Shown here: in pieces, positions 1-10,243 of the stretch
Layout: each line of letters begins with the position of its first letter
Position numbering within the stretch: position 1 is the first letter of the stretch
Assembly: GCA_030761205.1 (NCBI GenBank)
Contig: JAULJL010000005.1
Location: forward strand, 4,613,501-4,677,500
DNA: 64,000 nucleotides
Direction: 5' to 3'
Source of the DNA: Fremontodendron californicum
Taxonomy: Eukaryota; Streptophyta; Magnoliopsida; Malvales; Malvaceae
Made by a program: the position numbers and the translations under genes
Notes under the pieces: model-generated
Database searches by the model: none
Told to the model about the DNA's origin: nothing
Seen by the model: the letters and a program-made list of their open reading frames with translations, nothing else

Positions 1-2
1 CC

Positions 3-1438
3 CAGGGTGAGATTAGAGAGCAATTAAACTCGTTGTTGAAAATGATGAAGAGTTTAAAAGGGAAAGATAAGACAGATGAATCTGGCTCTGAGGGAAAGAA
101 TCAGAATGTGGGTGAATCTTCGTATCCACCAGGTCTCGAATCTCAAGTTCAAATACCTCAACAAGTGCAGTCGCTACAAGCACCATTCGTAGGAGGATTT
201 AACTATCCGGGATATAACATTCCAGCCCCAGGGGCAAAGACAGATCCTGTCCGAGTTCTAGATTTAGATGATCAAGAAAGGCTGAAGGAAGTGAAAGAGA
301 TAGATTCTTGTAAGATGAAATTGATTGAAGAAAGACTCAGGGCTGTTGAGGGTTTGGATTTCTATGGTTCTATGGATGCTGAAGGGCTTTGTTTGGTTCC
401 AGATGTGGTTATCCCGCCCAAGTTCAAGACTCCTGATTTCGAGAAGTTTGATGGGTCCAAGTGTCCCATATCTCATATCACCATGTTTTGCCGAAAGATG
501 GCTGTTTATGCGAAAGATGATAAGTTGCTCATCCATGTCTTCCAGGACAGTCTTACGGGTTCCGCTGCCAGATGGTATGTTCAGCTAGATAAGAACCGCG
601 TCCGTACTTGGAAGGAATTAGCAAAGACATTCATTAATCAGTACAAGCACATTGTTGACATGGCCCCAGACCGTTTAACCTTACAGAATATGAAGAAGAA
701 AGCTACTGAAAGCTTCAAAGAGTATGCTCAGAGATGGAGGGATATTGCTGCCGAAGTTCAACTACCTCTCACTGAAAAAGAAACTACAGTCTTGTTTGTT
801 AGTACCCTTAAAGCACCATACTATGAAAGGATGATTGGGAATGCCACCAAGAATTTTGCCGATATGGTAATCTCCGGGGAGATAATTGAGAATGCTATAA
901 AGAGTGAGAAGCTTGAAGCTAGAGAGACATCCGATGCAAGGAATGAGGCATCTAAAAAGAAAGAAGAATATGTTAAAGCTGTGACTTATGGAGGACAACA
1001 AACAAGAGATCTTCCCCCATACCATCCATATCCCATATACCAACCTTATTATCCCATTGTAAATAATGTTGCACCACAACCGACTTTTCGGCCAAACTTT
1101 TACTCATAACCACCTACTTTCATGATTGGTCCATCTACACCTGCAGCTAGGCCTGTTCCCCAAAGAAGACCAAGAAACAGTCATGAGAAAATTCCGATCC
1201 CAATTTCTGATCTTTTGCCTTTGTTGATAAAAACCAGTACCTTACTCCTGTGCCTTTAAAGACAATTCCAAATCCATCAGCAAAGAATTATGATCCTAAC
1301 AGCAAGTGCGATTATCATATAGGAGCAATTGGGCATTCAACGAAAAAATGCAGGCAGTTGAAAGAAAAGGTTGAAGATCTCATTAATGGTGGTACCTTGA
1401 CTTTGGATGTTTTGGAACAATGGAGATCTGGAGTTTGA
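3..1438 (+). pseudogene. Retrotransposon gag (retrotrans_gag domain plus degenerate zinc knuckle), 5' partial and broken
   Basis: The capsid-like gag would package element RNA in cytoplasmic particles. The frame is open from base 3, so the true start is upstream of the window. The retrotrans_gag core spans about bases 420-900 (PPKFKTPDFEKFDGS, then GSAARWY, W-ELA-F-NQY, then AQRWRD). Two lesions follow: a TAA at 1107-1109, after which the same frame stays readable, and loss of one base near 1230, which moves the rest into the frame of 1250-1438. That tail carries a knuckle of the form CDYHIGAIGHSTKKC and ends with TGA at 1436-1438. No pol follows. Confidence 0.8.
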
Positions 1439-4407
1439 ATATGGGGAATGTCACCTCAAATACTTCGTCTGAATAATTTCAAATTTGTGATGTTTTCATT
1501 TTTCCTAGGCATGACATTTTTAACATTGATTAGATGTTTGATAGTTTTGTTGGAAATTGTTTATGATTGCATGATTTACTTTGAAAAATGTTTTGATCTT
1601 GAATAAAATGGTGATTATTGTTAAGAATGAACTTGGCAATCCATTCCTTTGTCTATTTTCAAATCAGACCACATAAAAGCTTGATTTCTTTGATGCCTAA
1701 ATTTAAAATGTCGTGAATCTCACCTTTCTTTTGATCACCAAGAAATGAATCCCAAAAGGATAATGATCTTCGTCTAAACAATGAGCGATGAAATTATCAT
1801 TTGATTTGCAAAACATTTTTTTTGAGAACCAATTCATAAAGCACTCTCTTGAAAGAATCTAGATTTTGGTAATTTGATAAATGTCAAGGCTATCTAGAGC
1901 TTTAAACACATCACTCCTAAGTTTCTCAACCATGCCCGAACTTTTCTTTTCCTGAATAGTGTCCTTTACACATATTGGGGGAAAATTACCTTATCCTTGA
2001 ATGCTTTGATTTGAGTAACACCCATTTTTACTCAGTTATCCTTTGCCATATCTTGGGGTAGGTACCAAAGAACCGAATGACCTGATGTTTTTCTTTGCGC
2101 ACCATTACCGACTTGTGCAAACTTTGTTTTCCTTTATGATCGAATAAAATTGCATGGACACTTTGAGAAAGCCGGAATAAGGGGAATTGTTGGGTTGGGC
2201 CTTCATTTGGATAGGCACATTGAGAGGATGCATGAGTTGCAAGAAAAAAAAAAAAATAATAAAAAAAAAATAACTGTGATATCATGCATATGGAATATTC
2301 AAATGATTTTAATGGCAATTCTTATTATCTACTCCACCTGGGGTTTGCTCTTCAATGAAAATATTCATACTAGAAATGAGAAATGGCCATCTTTCATATT
2401 CCTTTCACAAAATGAGAAATTATCCTTTGCTACCCCCTTTGAGCCTATTAGGATTCTTGTTTTTTGAATGAACCTTGACCAAGGATCACCCTCCACATCG
2501 GGGGGCAAGTGTGAAGAATTATCTTTCTATGGAAAGTCATACGTTTGGATCATATTTTTACACCATGAATGCTTTATGTCAGGGGGGCAAATATTGAAAT
2601 GGATTGAGTTTCAAATTTTCAAACTCACTTTATGATAGGAAAGTCTGTAAAAAAAAAAGAAGAAGAAAAAAAAACAGAAAAAAAGAAGAAAAAAAAGAAA
2701 AAAAAAAGAAAAAAGAAAAAAAAAGGTTCGCAAGATGAAATCCTCATGAAGAGAAATGATCCATGGTTTGATGAGAAGTAGAAATGGTGAAATCCTCAAG
2801 AGAAATGATCCGTGGTTTGATTACCTTCGAAGAAAGATATGAGACATTTTGAGATGAAGAAATGATCCTTGGTTTAATAACCTTTAAACACATTTTTGGG
2901 CCTGATTATCCTTTTTTTCATAACCCTAAACCTTGGCCTACATTACAAGCTTGAAAAGTCAATTTTGATCAAGTATGAATGTTTAAGTTGAAGAGTTTTT
3001 CCTCATATTTTATCTCATCCTTTTGAATTGTCATTGAAGAAATTTGAATTCTCAAATGCATGGTAGAGCAAAAAAAAAAAAAAAAAGAATGAATGAATGA
3101 AGCTCTAGGGTGAAAACCCAAAAACGGGCAGTCTAGAGCAGCAAAAAAAAAAAAAGCAACTCTGCATAACTGTGCCAAGGCCTAACAAGAATTGCAAAAG
3201 AGATGATATTTTGAATCCACCAGGAAACACCAAACACTTTTGAGAAACTTAAGAAGGTCAACATCATTTGGATGACTTAGCCCGAAATCAGAAATCCTTC
3301 TCCTTTCTTGTCCAAAATTTTGAACCCATCATAGATAGTCTTGACATTTGTTGAATTGTTATTTATCCAGAAACTTAGAAAGAGTTCCAAAATGGATTGT
3401 GTTTTCAAGATAAAACTTTTTGTGAAAACTTGATTGTTGAAGGAAATTCATTGTGAGTTTAGATGAAGAAACATTGACTTTTCCCTTATATGAAGAAGCT
3501 TTCCTTTGATAACCAAAACCTTTACAAATTGAAATAGTCAATGAGCCAAACTGTGATTCGCCTTGTCCATTCTTGCAGTAATTACCAGTTTTTTTTAAGA
3601 TCTAAAGTTGCATTTTTGTTTAATGGGGATTTGATTTTTGAATATGAAAAATAGTAATGTTTCTGGGGGCAATTTAGATTTACCATTGGGGCATGATTTG
3701 AAAATGAGAAAAGTTTTTGGACAATTTCTTTCTTTTCAAAGAATTTTCAAAAAATGCAACATGAGAACATTCAGGTTTAAAGGATGCATATTTGAGTTTT
3801 GAATCAGTTTGATAAGAGTGACATTTCTGGGGCAAAGAATGAGAAGGCTTTTTACCATGATGAGAAAATAGTTTTGAGAAATGGAATCTATTGAGTTGGT
3901 AAATGGCAGGGTAGGCTCTTTTGCAGCATCGGCATTGAAGATTTTTCGCTTGGAATTTGAATGTGCTTAAAGATGAGATTCTGGGAATGAATGAGAATGA
4001 AATGAGAACAATGAAAGTTTGCAAATGTATCTGTTTAAAAGCTTTGGAACTAAAAGGTGTTGTGATCAACTGATAGAATTAGTGGAGGTCAGCCTGGTTC
4101 TAAGTCAGCGTTTGGAAGATTAAAAGATGATGACACGATGAGCTTGAGTATCCTTTTGTCATAGTTAAAGATTCGTGATATTAGTTTGCATTCCATCACA
4201 TGACATTCATTTTATATAATTACATTTCATGGCATTCATGTCATTCATTACATGGATTTAACATATAAGAAAGATTTTAGTTTTTGAATTTTGGAATTAA
4301 ACTCTTTTTAAGGATGGTATCTTTTCAAGGTGAAGTATTGAATTTCGGTTCAGGAAGATTTTCAAGGTAAGAGTTTTGGGCATTCAGTTGAGGAAAGCAT
4401 AAAAAGA
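1439..4407. other. Non-coding interior of the gag-only retrotransposon
   Basis: No credible gene. The stretch is AT-rich with poly-A and purine runs (about 2249-2270, 2650-2725, 3070-3087, 3143-3155). A short imperfect repeat (AGAAATGATCC-TGGTTTGAT) occurs three times between about 2740 and 2880. Purine motifs resembling the polypurine tract (GGGGGCAA and variants) recur near 2501, 2583, 3666 and 3831. Small ORFs here are not supported by any domain. Confidence 0.6.
4198..4315 (+). repeat. Left copy of a ~120-bp direct repeat flanking the 21-bp array
   Basis: The stretch from CATGACATTCAT through AACATATAAGAAAGATTTT to CTTTTTAAGGA matches 5081-5203 with scattered differences. The two copies bracket the 21-bp tandem array, so the array sits in a duplicated context. 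Confidence 0.75.
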
Positions 4408-5022
4408 GGTATCTTTTCAAATCCTCCGGGTATCTTTTCGAATCCTCCGGGTATCTTTTCGAAACCTCCGGGTATCTTTTCAAAACCTCCGGGTATCTTT
4501 TCAAAACCTCCGGGTATCTTTTCAAAACCTCCAGGTATCTTTTCAAATCCTCCGGGTATCTTTTCAAATCCTCCGGGTATCTTTTCGAAGCCTTCGGGTA
4601 TCTTTTCAAATCCTCCGGGTATCTTTTCAAATACTCCGGGTATCTTTTCGAATCTTCCGGGTATCTTTTCAAATCCTCCGGGTATCTTTTCAAATCTTCC
4701 GGGTATCTTTTCGAATCCTCCGGGTATCTTTTCGACAAACCTTCGGGTATCTTTTCAAATCCTCCGGGTATCTTTTCAAAACCTCCGGGTATCTTTTCAA
4801 ATCCTCCGGGTATCTTTTCAAATCCTCCGGGTATCTTTTCAAATCCTCCGGGTATCTTTTTCAAATCCTCTGGGTATTTTTTCAAAACCTCCGGGTATCT
4901 TTTCAAAACCTCCGGGTATCTTTTCAAATCTTTCGGGTATCTTTTTTAAATCCTTCGGGTATCTTTTCAAAACCACCGATTAATTTTTCAAAGCCTTTGG
5001 GCATCTTTTCCAAACCACTGAG
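4408..5022 (+). repeat. 21-bp minisatellite array in the retrotransposon interior
   Basis: About 29 head-to-tail copies of a 21-bp unit (GGTATCTTTT, then CAAAnCCTCCG), degenerating after 4978. Most units keep the length exactly; one carries 3 extra bases (about 4733) and one carries an extra T (about 4860). Because 21 is a multiple of three, the - strand shows a long artificial ORF of KRYPEDL-like heptads at 4325-4927, which I do not regard as a gene. Confidence 0.95.
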
Positions 5023-5080
5023 AATCATTTTGTTACAACGATTGGAGAGATATGATGATTTTCATGCATTGTATTGCACT

Positions 5081-5203
5081 CATGACATTTATTTCATGAA
5101 TTGCATTTCATGGCATTCATGACATTCATGGCATGTATTTAACATGTAAGAAAGATTTTGAGTTAGACTTTTGAATTTTGAAATCAAACTTTTTTAAAGG
5201 AAA
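5081..5203 (+). repeat. Right copy of the ~120-bp direct repeat
   Basis: Matches 4198-4315 (CATGGCATTCATG, then AACATGTAAGAAAGATTTT, then TTTTTAAAGGA). See the left copy. Confidence 0.75.
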
Positions 5204-5389
5204 ATTCTTGGACCTCAGTTGAGATGAAAATTTTGGTCTTTTAGATTTTGCACCTTGATTGAAGAGATGAGTTTAGACCTTGGTAGTAATGAGAATTTTT
5301 AAGATGAGATTTTTACTTCAAGATGAATGTTTTTCAAAGATAAGTTTTTTTTAAGATTAAGTTTATTTATTTTAAGACGAGAATAGTTT

Positions 5390-5695
5390 AGTGTGAACCC
5401 TTAGCTAAGTGAGAATCCTTAGTTCGGTGTGAATCCTTAAATTTAAGTGAGAATCCTTAGTTTAGTGTGAATCCTCAGCTAAGTGAGAATCCTTTAGCTT
5501 AGTGAGAATCCTTAGTTCGGTGTGAATCCTTAAATTTAAGTGAGAATCCTTAGTTTAGTGTGAATCCTCAGCTAAGTGAGAATCCTTTAGCTTAGCGAGA
5601 ATCCTTATTTTGGGTGCGAATCCCTTATTTCCTAATTTTGGGCGCAAATCCTTTAACTTAGTGAGAATTTTTATTTTGGATGCGAATCCTTTGGA
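5390..5695 (+). repeat. ~19-bp tandem array with a ~93-bp higher-order unit
   Basis: Alternating monomers AGTGAGAATCCTTAG and GTGTGAATCCTTAAA make up the array. A block of five monomers starting near 5408 is repeated almost exactly starting near 5501, giving a higher-order period of about 93 bp. The array decays after about 5595. Confidence 0.9.
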
Positions 5696-5934
5696 TTGAG
5701 AAGAGAAATCGTTAGGTTGAAAACTGAAAGAGACAATAAGATTCGTTCTACCAGCTTAAAGCCCAAGTTTAAGCTCAAGTGCAAACAGAGAGGAATGACA
5801 TTTCGGGTATTCAGTATGATTTGGACATGGGTTTGGAATGCTAATTTGCGAGGTTAGCGATTTCTTTCGGGACTCAAGATAAGATTTTTGAAGTCTAATT
5901 TACATTAGAGAATGTTGCAAATTTCTTTATTTTA

Positions 5935-6515
5935 TTTAAAGTTGAAGCCTCGGTGGAGGATTTTTTATTTAAAGTTGAAGCCTCGGTGGAGGAGTTTTTA
6001 TTTAAAGTTGAAGCCTCGGTGGAGGAGTATTTTCTTTTAAAGTTGAAGCCTCGGTGGAGGAGTATTTTCTTTTAAAGTTGAAGCCTCGGTGGAAGAGTAT
6101 TTTCTTTTAAAGTTGAAGCCTCGGTGGAGGAGTTTTTATTTAAAGTTGAAGCCTCGGTGGAGGAGTATTTTCTTTTAAAGTTGAAGCCTCGGTGGAGGAG
6201 TATTTTCTTTTAAAGTTGAAGCCTCGGTGGAGGAGTATTTTCTTTTAAAATTGAAGCCTCGGTGGAGGAGTTTTTATTTAAAGTTGAAGCCTCGGTGGAG
6301 GAGTATTTTCTTTTAAAGTTGAAGCCTCGGTGGAGGAGTATTTTCTTTTAAAGTTGAAGCCTCGGTGGAGGAGTTTTTTATTTAAAGTTGAAGCCTCGGT
6401 GGAGGAGTTTTTATTTAAAGTTGATGCCTCGGTGGAGGAGTATTTTCGTTTAAAGTTGATGCCTCGGTGGAGGAGTATGTTTTTACGGTGAGTTTATTTA
6501 AAGTTTATACCTCGT
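5935..6515 (+). repeat. ~31-36-bp tandem array (GAAGCCTCGGTGGAGGAG)
   Basis: About 17 copies of TTTAAAGTTGAAGCCTCGG-TGGAGGAG followed by a variable T-rich spacer (short TTTTTAT or longer TATTTTCTT form). The two spacer forms alternate irregularly. The last units diverge (GATGCC, then TATACCTCGTTTAGAGG). It ends about 100 bp before the polypurine tract. Confidence 0.93.
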
Positions 6516-6612
6516 TTAGAGGAGCTTTTCTACGATAGGATTTTTTTTAAGTACATAGGACTTAGTACGGTGTCTACGTCTTTGCACATCCCCTGTTTCT
6601 CAGTGAATGCAC

Positions 6613-6625
6613 AAAGAGGGGCAAC
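6613..6625 (+). promoter_or_regulatory. Polypurine tract before the LTR
   Basis: AAAGAGGGGCAAC lies directly before TGTAGACACC at 6626. A purine run at this spot is the expected primer site for plus-strand DNA synthesis in LTR retrotransposons. Confidence 0.75.
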
Positions 6626-7487
6626 TGTAGACACCGGATTTTATCCGGGTTTAATTTTTATTATTAAAACAAAAAAATCAAAAAAATCAAAAAATCAAAA
6701 AATCAAAAAAATAAAAAAAATTGGATAATTTCAAAAATTAAAAGAAAAATCAGAAGAAATTCGAAATTAATAAAAAAATGAAAAAAAAACAAATTTGGGT
6801 TGAAATAAACCTCTTTTTGGATTGAAGTGGAACTCTAAAAATGTGATTGAAACAAAACACCTCTCTTGATCAGATTGAAGACTTCTAGCTAGATTAAAAC
6901 TTAATTTCTTCTCTATAAAAAAGAACACAAGCATCAAACACAACACACATGAAAAAAATATCAGAAATCAAGGAGAGTTAGAAGCAATTATAGGTTTTTT
7001 CGAAATAAAAAAATATTTTTTTGAGAGAAAAAAATTCGAAAATTCAAAAGTGGGAGTTAGAGTTTGTTTCGAAAAAAGTTCTTGAGAAAGAAAAGTTGTG
7101 TTTTAATTAGAGGAAACACATACTAAAAATTAGTGGCCATTCGACGACCGACGGAGTAGATCGGAGGAGGTGAAGTTTCGAACTTCAATTTCAGATCTAG
7201 GAAATTCTAGAGAGATTCGAAAAAAACTAATTTGATATTTGAAAAGAGGAGATCGAAAGGAATTTTTGGTGATTTTTCGAGAATTTTTTGACCACCGGCA
7301 CCGGCGGCGAGGGCAGCGGCGGCGGCGGCATCGGCGACGACAGTGGCGGCGGCAGCAGCATCTCACCGGAATCTGGAAAAATCTGGGTTTGGTGTTCTTG
7401 GTGTTTTTGAAGAATTTCAGAGAAAAAAAGAGATTTTTTTTTTAAAGAGGTAAACAAATGAACCAAAAAAAAAATTGTTTTTTAGAG

Positions 7488-7554
7488 ACAGCAGGGGCCC
7501 GGGCCAGCAGGCCCGCGCGCGGCCCGCGCCTGGGCTGGCCCCCTCCCCTGCTGT
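7488..7554. other. GC-rich perfect-arm hairpin in the LTR
   Basis: Outer arms ACAGCAGGGG (7488-7497) and CCCCTGCTGT (7545-7554) pair perfectly. Inner arms GGGCCAGC (7501-7508) and GCTGGCCC (7534-7541) also pair perfectly, and the loop side is almost all G and C. The surrounding LTR is strongly AT-rich. By position it would be in the transcribed leader. Confidence 0.75.
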
Positions 7555-7904
7555 TTGGTATGTTATTTCATTTGTTTCCTTTCACTTTGCGTTTTTACGT
7601 TTTGTTGTTCTTCCATTTTTTTTTTGTCTTATTTGTTTTTGTCTTATTTACTTTTGTTTTATTTGATTTTATTATTTATTATTTATTTACTAATTGTTTT
7701 TAGTTTTTTTACAGGTTTATATTTTATATTATATTATTATTATTATTTATTATTTTTACTAACCATATATTTTTTTAGAAAAAAACTATTATTATCATAT
7801 TAGTATATTATATATTTTATATTTTTATAATAATTGTATATTTTTAATATTGTTAATTATTAATTTATTTTTTAGATTAGATTAAATTAATTTAATTGAA
7901 GAAT

Positions 7905-8530
7905 AGTTATTTTTAAATAAATAAATTGAGATTTTTTCCAATGATGAAATTCAAAAAAATTACGAATGGTTAATTTCTGAGAAATTTCTAGGTGAGAAAT
8001 TTCTCTTAAAAATTCTCCAGAATGAATGAAAGGATATTTTAAGAGATTAATTTCAATATCAATAAAGATCAAAATTTATTTTTTTTAAGAATAATTAATT
8101 TTCAAAATCTTTTTTTCTCAAAATTGATTTTTCATAATAAATGCTAAATTAAATTGAAGAATAAATTAAGATTTTTTCCAATGATGAAATTCAAGAAAGT
8201 TGCGAATGGTTGACTTTTAAGAAATTTCTAGGTGAGAAAAATTCTCTTAAAAATTTTCCAGAATGAATGGAAGAATATTTTAAGAGATGGTTTTCGATAT
8301 TAAAAATCACAATTTATTTTTCAAAACAAACATTAATAAAATGTGGATAATTTTTGGAAGATTAATTTAAGAGAAATAACTTGGCTAAATAATTTAATTT
8401 TTTCCGACGACGGAGCCTCTTCAATAGAACGAATGGTTTCTTTTGAATACTCTCGAGGTGAGGAAATATTTTTTAGTAATTTCTCCAGAATGAATGGAAG
8501 GAAGACCTAAAAAATAATTTTTGATATTTC
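7905..8530. repeat. Threefold ~180-bp module in the LTR 3' part
   Basis: Three divergent direct copies at about 7905-8080, 8148-8330 and 8395-8530. Shared landmarks are CGAATGGTT, then a TCTAGGTGAG or TCGAGGTGAG segment, then CCAGAATGAATGGAA, then a GATATT segment. The first two are close; the third is more diverged. Confidence 0.75.
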
Positions 8531-8793
8531 TAACTTTAATAATTAAAATGAAAATAGGATATACAAGACCAATTAATTAAGACTTTTTAAGTATCACAAG
8601 ACTAATTAGGTACTATCTTTTAGATAGGTGTCGTGAGGGTGCTAATCCTTCCTCACACGTAACCGTACTCCCGAACCTAGTTCTGACAAGTAGACCAGAA
8701 CCTATTCTTTTTAAGGTACCTTAGTCAAGCTTAGGATCACTTTAAACGGGATAGATTCATAAAGGTGACTAATCACACCTAGATTAGATGATT

Positions 8794-8806
8794 AGTGGCG
8801 ACTCCA
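8794..8806 (+). promoter_or_regulatory. tRNA-Arg-type primer-binding-site motif next to the LTR
   Basis: TGGCGACTCCA (8796-8806) equals the first 11 bases of a primer-binding site complementary to the 3' end of plant tRNA-Arg(ACG), the class known for Ogre/Tat elements. The match stops after 11 bases. Finding it downstream of an LTR that is 3' by position is odd. Confidence 0.5.
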
Positions 8807-9010
8807 TTGATTTGCGTCTAGCATGCTGAATTCGTATTTGGCACGTTATGATAATGATAAGATGGAAAATTATATGCAACTTTAAGATCTTGAACTTGAA
8901 CTGTTAAATGAATAACATTCAACTTGGATGGTGAAAAGTCAGGAAGATGATTAGATATTGAAGAGGCATGCCAATGGATAAGAGGTAAGAGCCCATACAG
9001 CAAAGAGTAT

Positions 9011-9084
9011 GTAGAATTTGAAGTCAGACAACAGGAGATTGGACTGTTTTCATTCTCCTTGTCTGACTTTCAAATCCAACCTAC
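9011..9084. repeat. Short foldback upstream of GLP1
   Basis: GTAGAATTTGAAGTCAGACA (9011-9030) is followed, after a short loop, by its near-complement ending CAAATCCAACCTAC (to 9084). The arms include AGTCAGACAA and TTGTCTGACT. It lies about 200 bp before the GLP1 TATA box. It could be a tiny MITE or just a foldback; nothing shows it is transcribed. Confidence 0.6.
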
Positions 9085-9277
9085 ACTGCAAAAATACTAT
9101 AGACAGAAATATGACAACTTCCAATACCATTTTAAAGTAATTTAAGCATATAGCTGCATAGAATGAGTAAAATAAAGCAGGATAAATTAATTAGTGAAAT
9201 TGTTTGAAAATGATTCTTATTGAATAGTCTTTACCAGCTAGTTAAAGAAAACAGTGACCAGGTCATTGGTTTTCCAT

Positions 9278-9287
9278 CTATAAATAG
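9278..9287 (+). promoter_or_regulatory. TATA box of GLP1
   Basis: CTATAAATAG lies 103 bp before the ATG at 9381. The identical decamer precedes GLP2 (18193) and the third, broken GLP copy (27051). Confidence 0.8.
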
Positions 9288-9380
9288 CCCTGTCTGTCAT
9301 GCAAAGTTTCCCACTCTTCTCCAAAGCAATAGCAAATATTCAGCTAAGTATAAGAATAAGAATTGCTGGTATATATCATA

Positions 9381-10243
9381 ATGAAAGGAATCCACTCTAT
9401 CTTTGTTGCATACGCCCTCTTGGCTTTTGCTTGCTCCTTAGCCTCGGCCTTTGACCCTAGTCCTCTCCAGGACTTTTGTGTGGCTATCGATGACACCAAG
9501 AATGGAGGTAGGCATTCAGTTTATGTTAATTTTCATGATCATGATGCAAATAATGCCTGAGCTGAAGAAATTCAGCTTAGGAGCAATACTTTTAACATAA
9601 TAACATTGCTAAAAGGTACTTTACTTTTGCATGGGATGATATATATATAAACTGACATTTCTTTCCTGCAGTGTTTGTAAATGGGAAGTTCTGCAAGGAC
9701 CCAAAGCTCGCAATAGCAAATGACTTCTTCTTTTCAGGCCTCAACAAGCCCGGAAACACATCGAATCTAGTTGGATCAAATGTGACTACTGTCAATGTTG
9801 ACCAAATACCAGGACTTAACACTCTTGGTATATCTCTGGTTCGAATTGACTATGCACCTTATGGTGGCCTAAACCCTCCTCACACTCACCCTCGTGGCAC
9901 TGAGATCCTAGTTGTTGTAGAAGGCACACTTTATGTTGGATTTGTTACATCCAACCCAGATAACCGTCTCTTCACTAAAATCCTAAACCCTGGAGATGTT
10001 TTTGTTTTCCCAATTGGTTTGATTCACTTTCAGTTCAATATAGGGAAAACTGAGGCTGTTGCCTTTGCTGGTCTCAGCAGCCAAAATGCAGGGGTTATCA
10101 CTATTGCTAATGCAGTATTTGGCTCAGATCCACCAATCAATCCAGATGTTCTCACAAAGGCCTTCCAGTTGGACAAGAATGTGGTTACCTATCTTCAGTC
10201 CCGGTTCTGGTCAGATTTGTTAGGTACCAGAGTGACGGAATAG
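9381..10243 (+). CDS. Germin-like protein 1 (GLP1), 3' end altered by a copia insertion
   Basis: Two exons: 9381-9507 and 9672-10243, with a GT-AG intron 9508-9671. The ATG at 9381 matches the GLP2 start. The product is a secreted cupin: signal peptide about residues 1-23 ([23 protein letters not shown]), an N-terminal Cys33/Cys50 pair, germin box 1 with H113, H115 and E120 ([11 protein letters not shown]), box 2 with H161 ([12 protein letters not shown]), and N-glycosylation sites NTS and NVT. The ligands bind a metal, typically Mn, in this family; the enzyme activity of this copy cannot be read from sequence. A copia LTR starts at 10218 inside the original TAA stop. The frame now reads LLGTRVTE before a TAG, giving 232 aa instead of 224, and the native 3' UTR is displaced to 15338 onward. 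Confidence 0.85.
10213..10217 (+). repeat. Target-site duplication, left copy (AGATT), copia-1
   Basis: AGATT precedes the LTR at 10218 and recurs at 15333-15337 after the right LTR. Removing the element and one copy restores GAT TAA, the Asp and stop codons of GLP1. Confidence 0.95.

Larger units (their letters stand above)
6626..8795 (+). mobile_element. LTR (3' LTR by position) of the Tat/Ogre-like element
   Basis: It starts TGTAGACACC right after the polypurine tract. The end is either before TGGCGACTCCA (about 8795) or at the CA of that motif (8806). A likely TATA box (CTATAAAAAAG) lies at 6913-6923. Inside are a GC-rich CGG stretch (7290-7350), a strong hairpin (7488-7554), a T-rich tract, and three degenerate copies of a ~180-bp module (7905-8530). 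ORFs here (Arg-rich or Phe-rich) are composition artefacts. The partner LTR is outside the window. Confidence 0.7.
1..8806 (+). mobile_element. Non-autonomous Ty3 (Tat/Ogre-like) LTR retrotransposon, right part, gag only
   Basis: The left edge cuts into the element: the gag frame is already open at base 3. In order the window shows gag (3-1438), about 5 kb without coding capacity, three tandem arrays, a polypurine tract (AAAGAGGGGCAAC, about 6613-6625) and an LTR starting TGTAGACACC at 6626. No protease, reverse transcriptase, RNase H or integrase is present, so the copy would need proteins from a relative, as described for gag-only TR-GAG elements. The Tat/Ogre assignment rests on the CDYH-GA-GHS zinc-knuckle style of gag and the tRNA-Arg-type PBS motif after the LTR. 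The 5' LTR lies outside the window. Confidence 0.75.

Noticed and set aside
4325..4927. 200-aa - strand ORF made of KRYPEDL-like heptads, which looks like a repeat protein
   Set aside because: It is exactly the 21-bp tandem array read in one frame inside a non-coding part of a retrotransposon. Indels break it, and no signal, domain or promoter supports it.
4408..6515. Arrays considered as a CRISPR
   Set aside because: There are no unique spacers between conserved repeats, no cas genes, and the context is a plant retrotransposon.
7130..7466. Arg-rich, Pro-rich and Gly/Arg ORFs on both strands
   Set aside because: They are produced by a CGG-rich stretch of the LTR; several frames are open at once because of composition.
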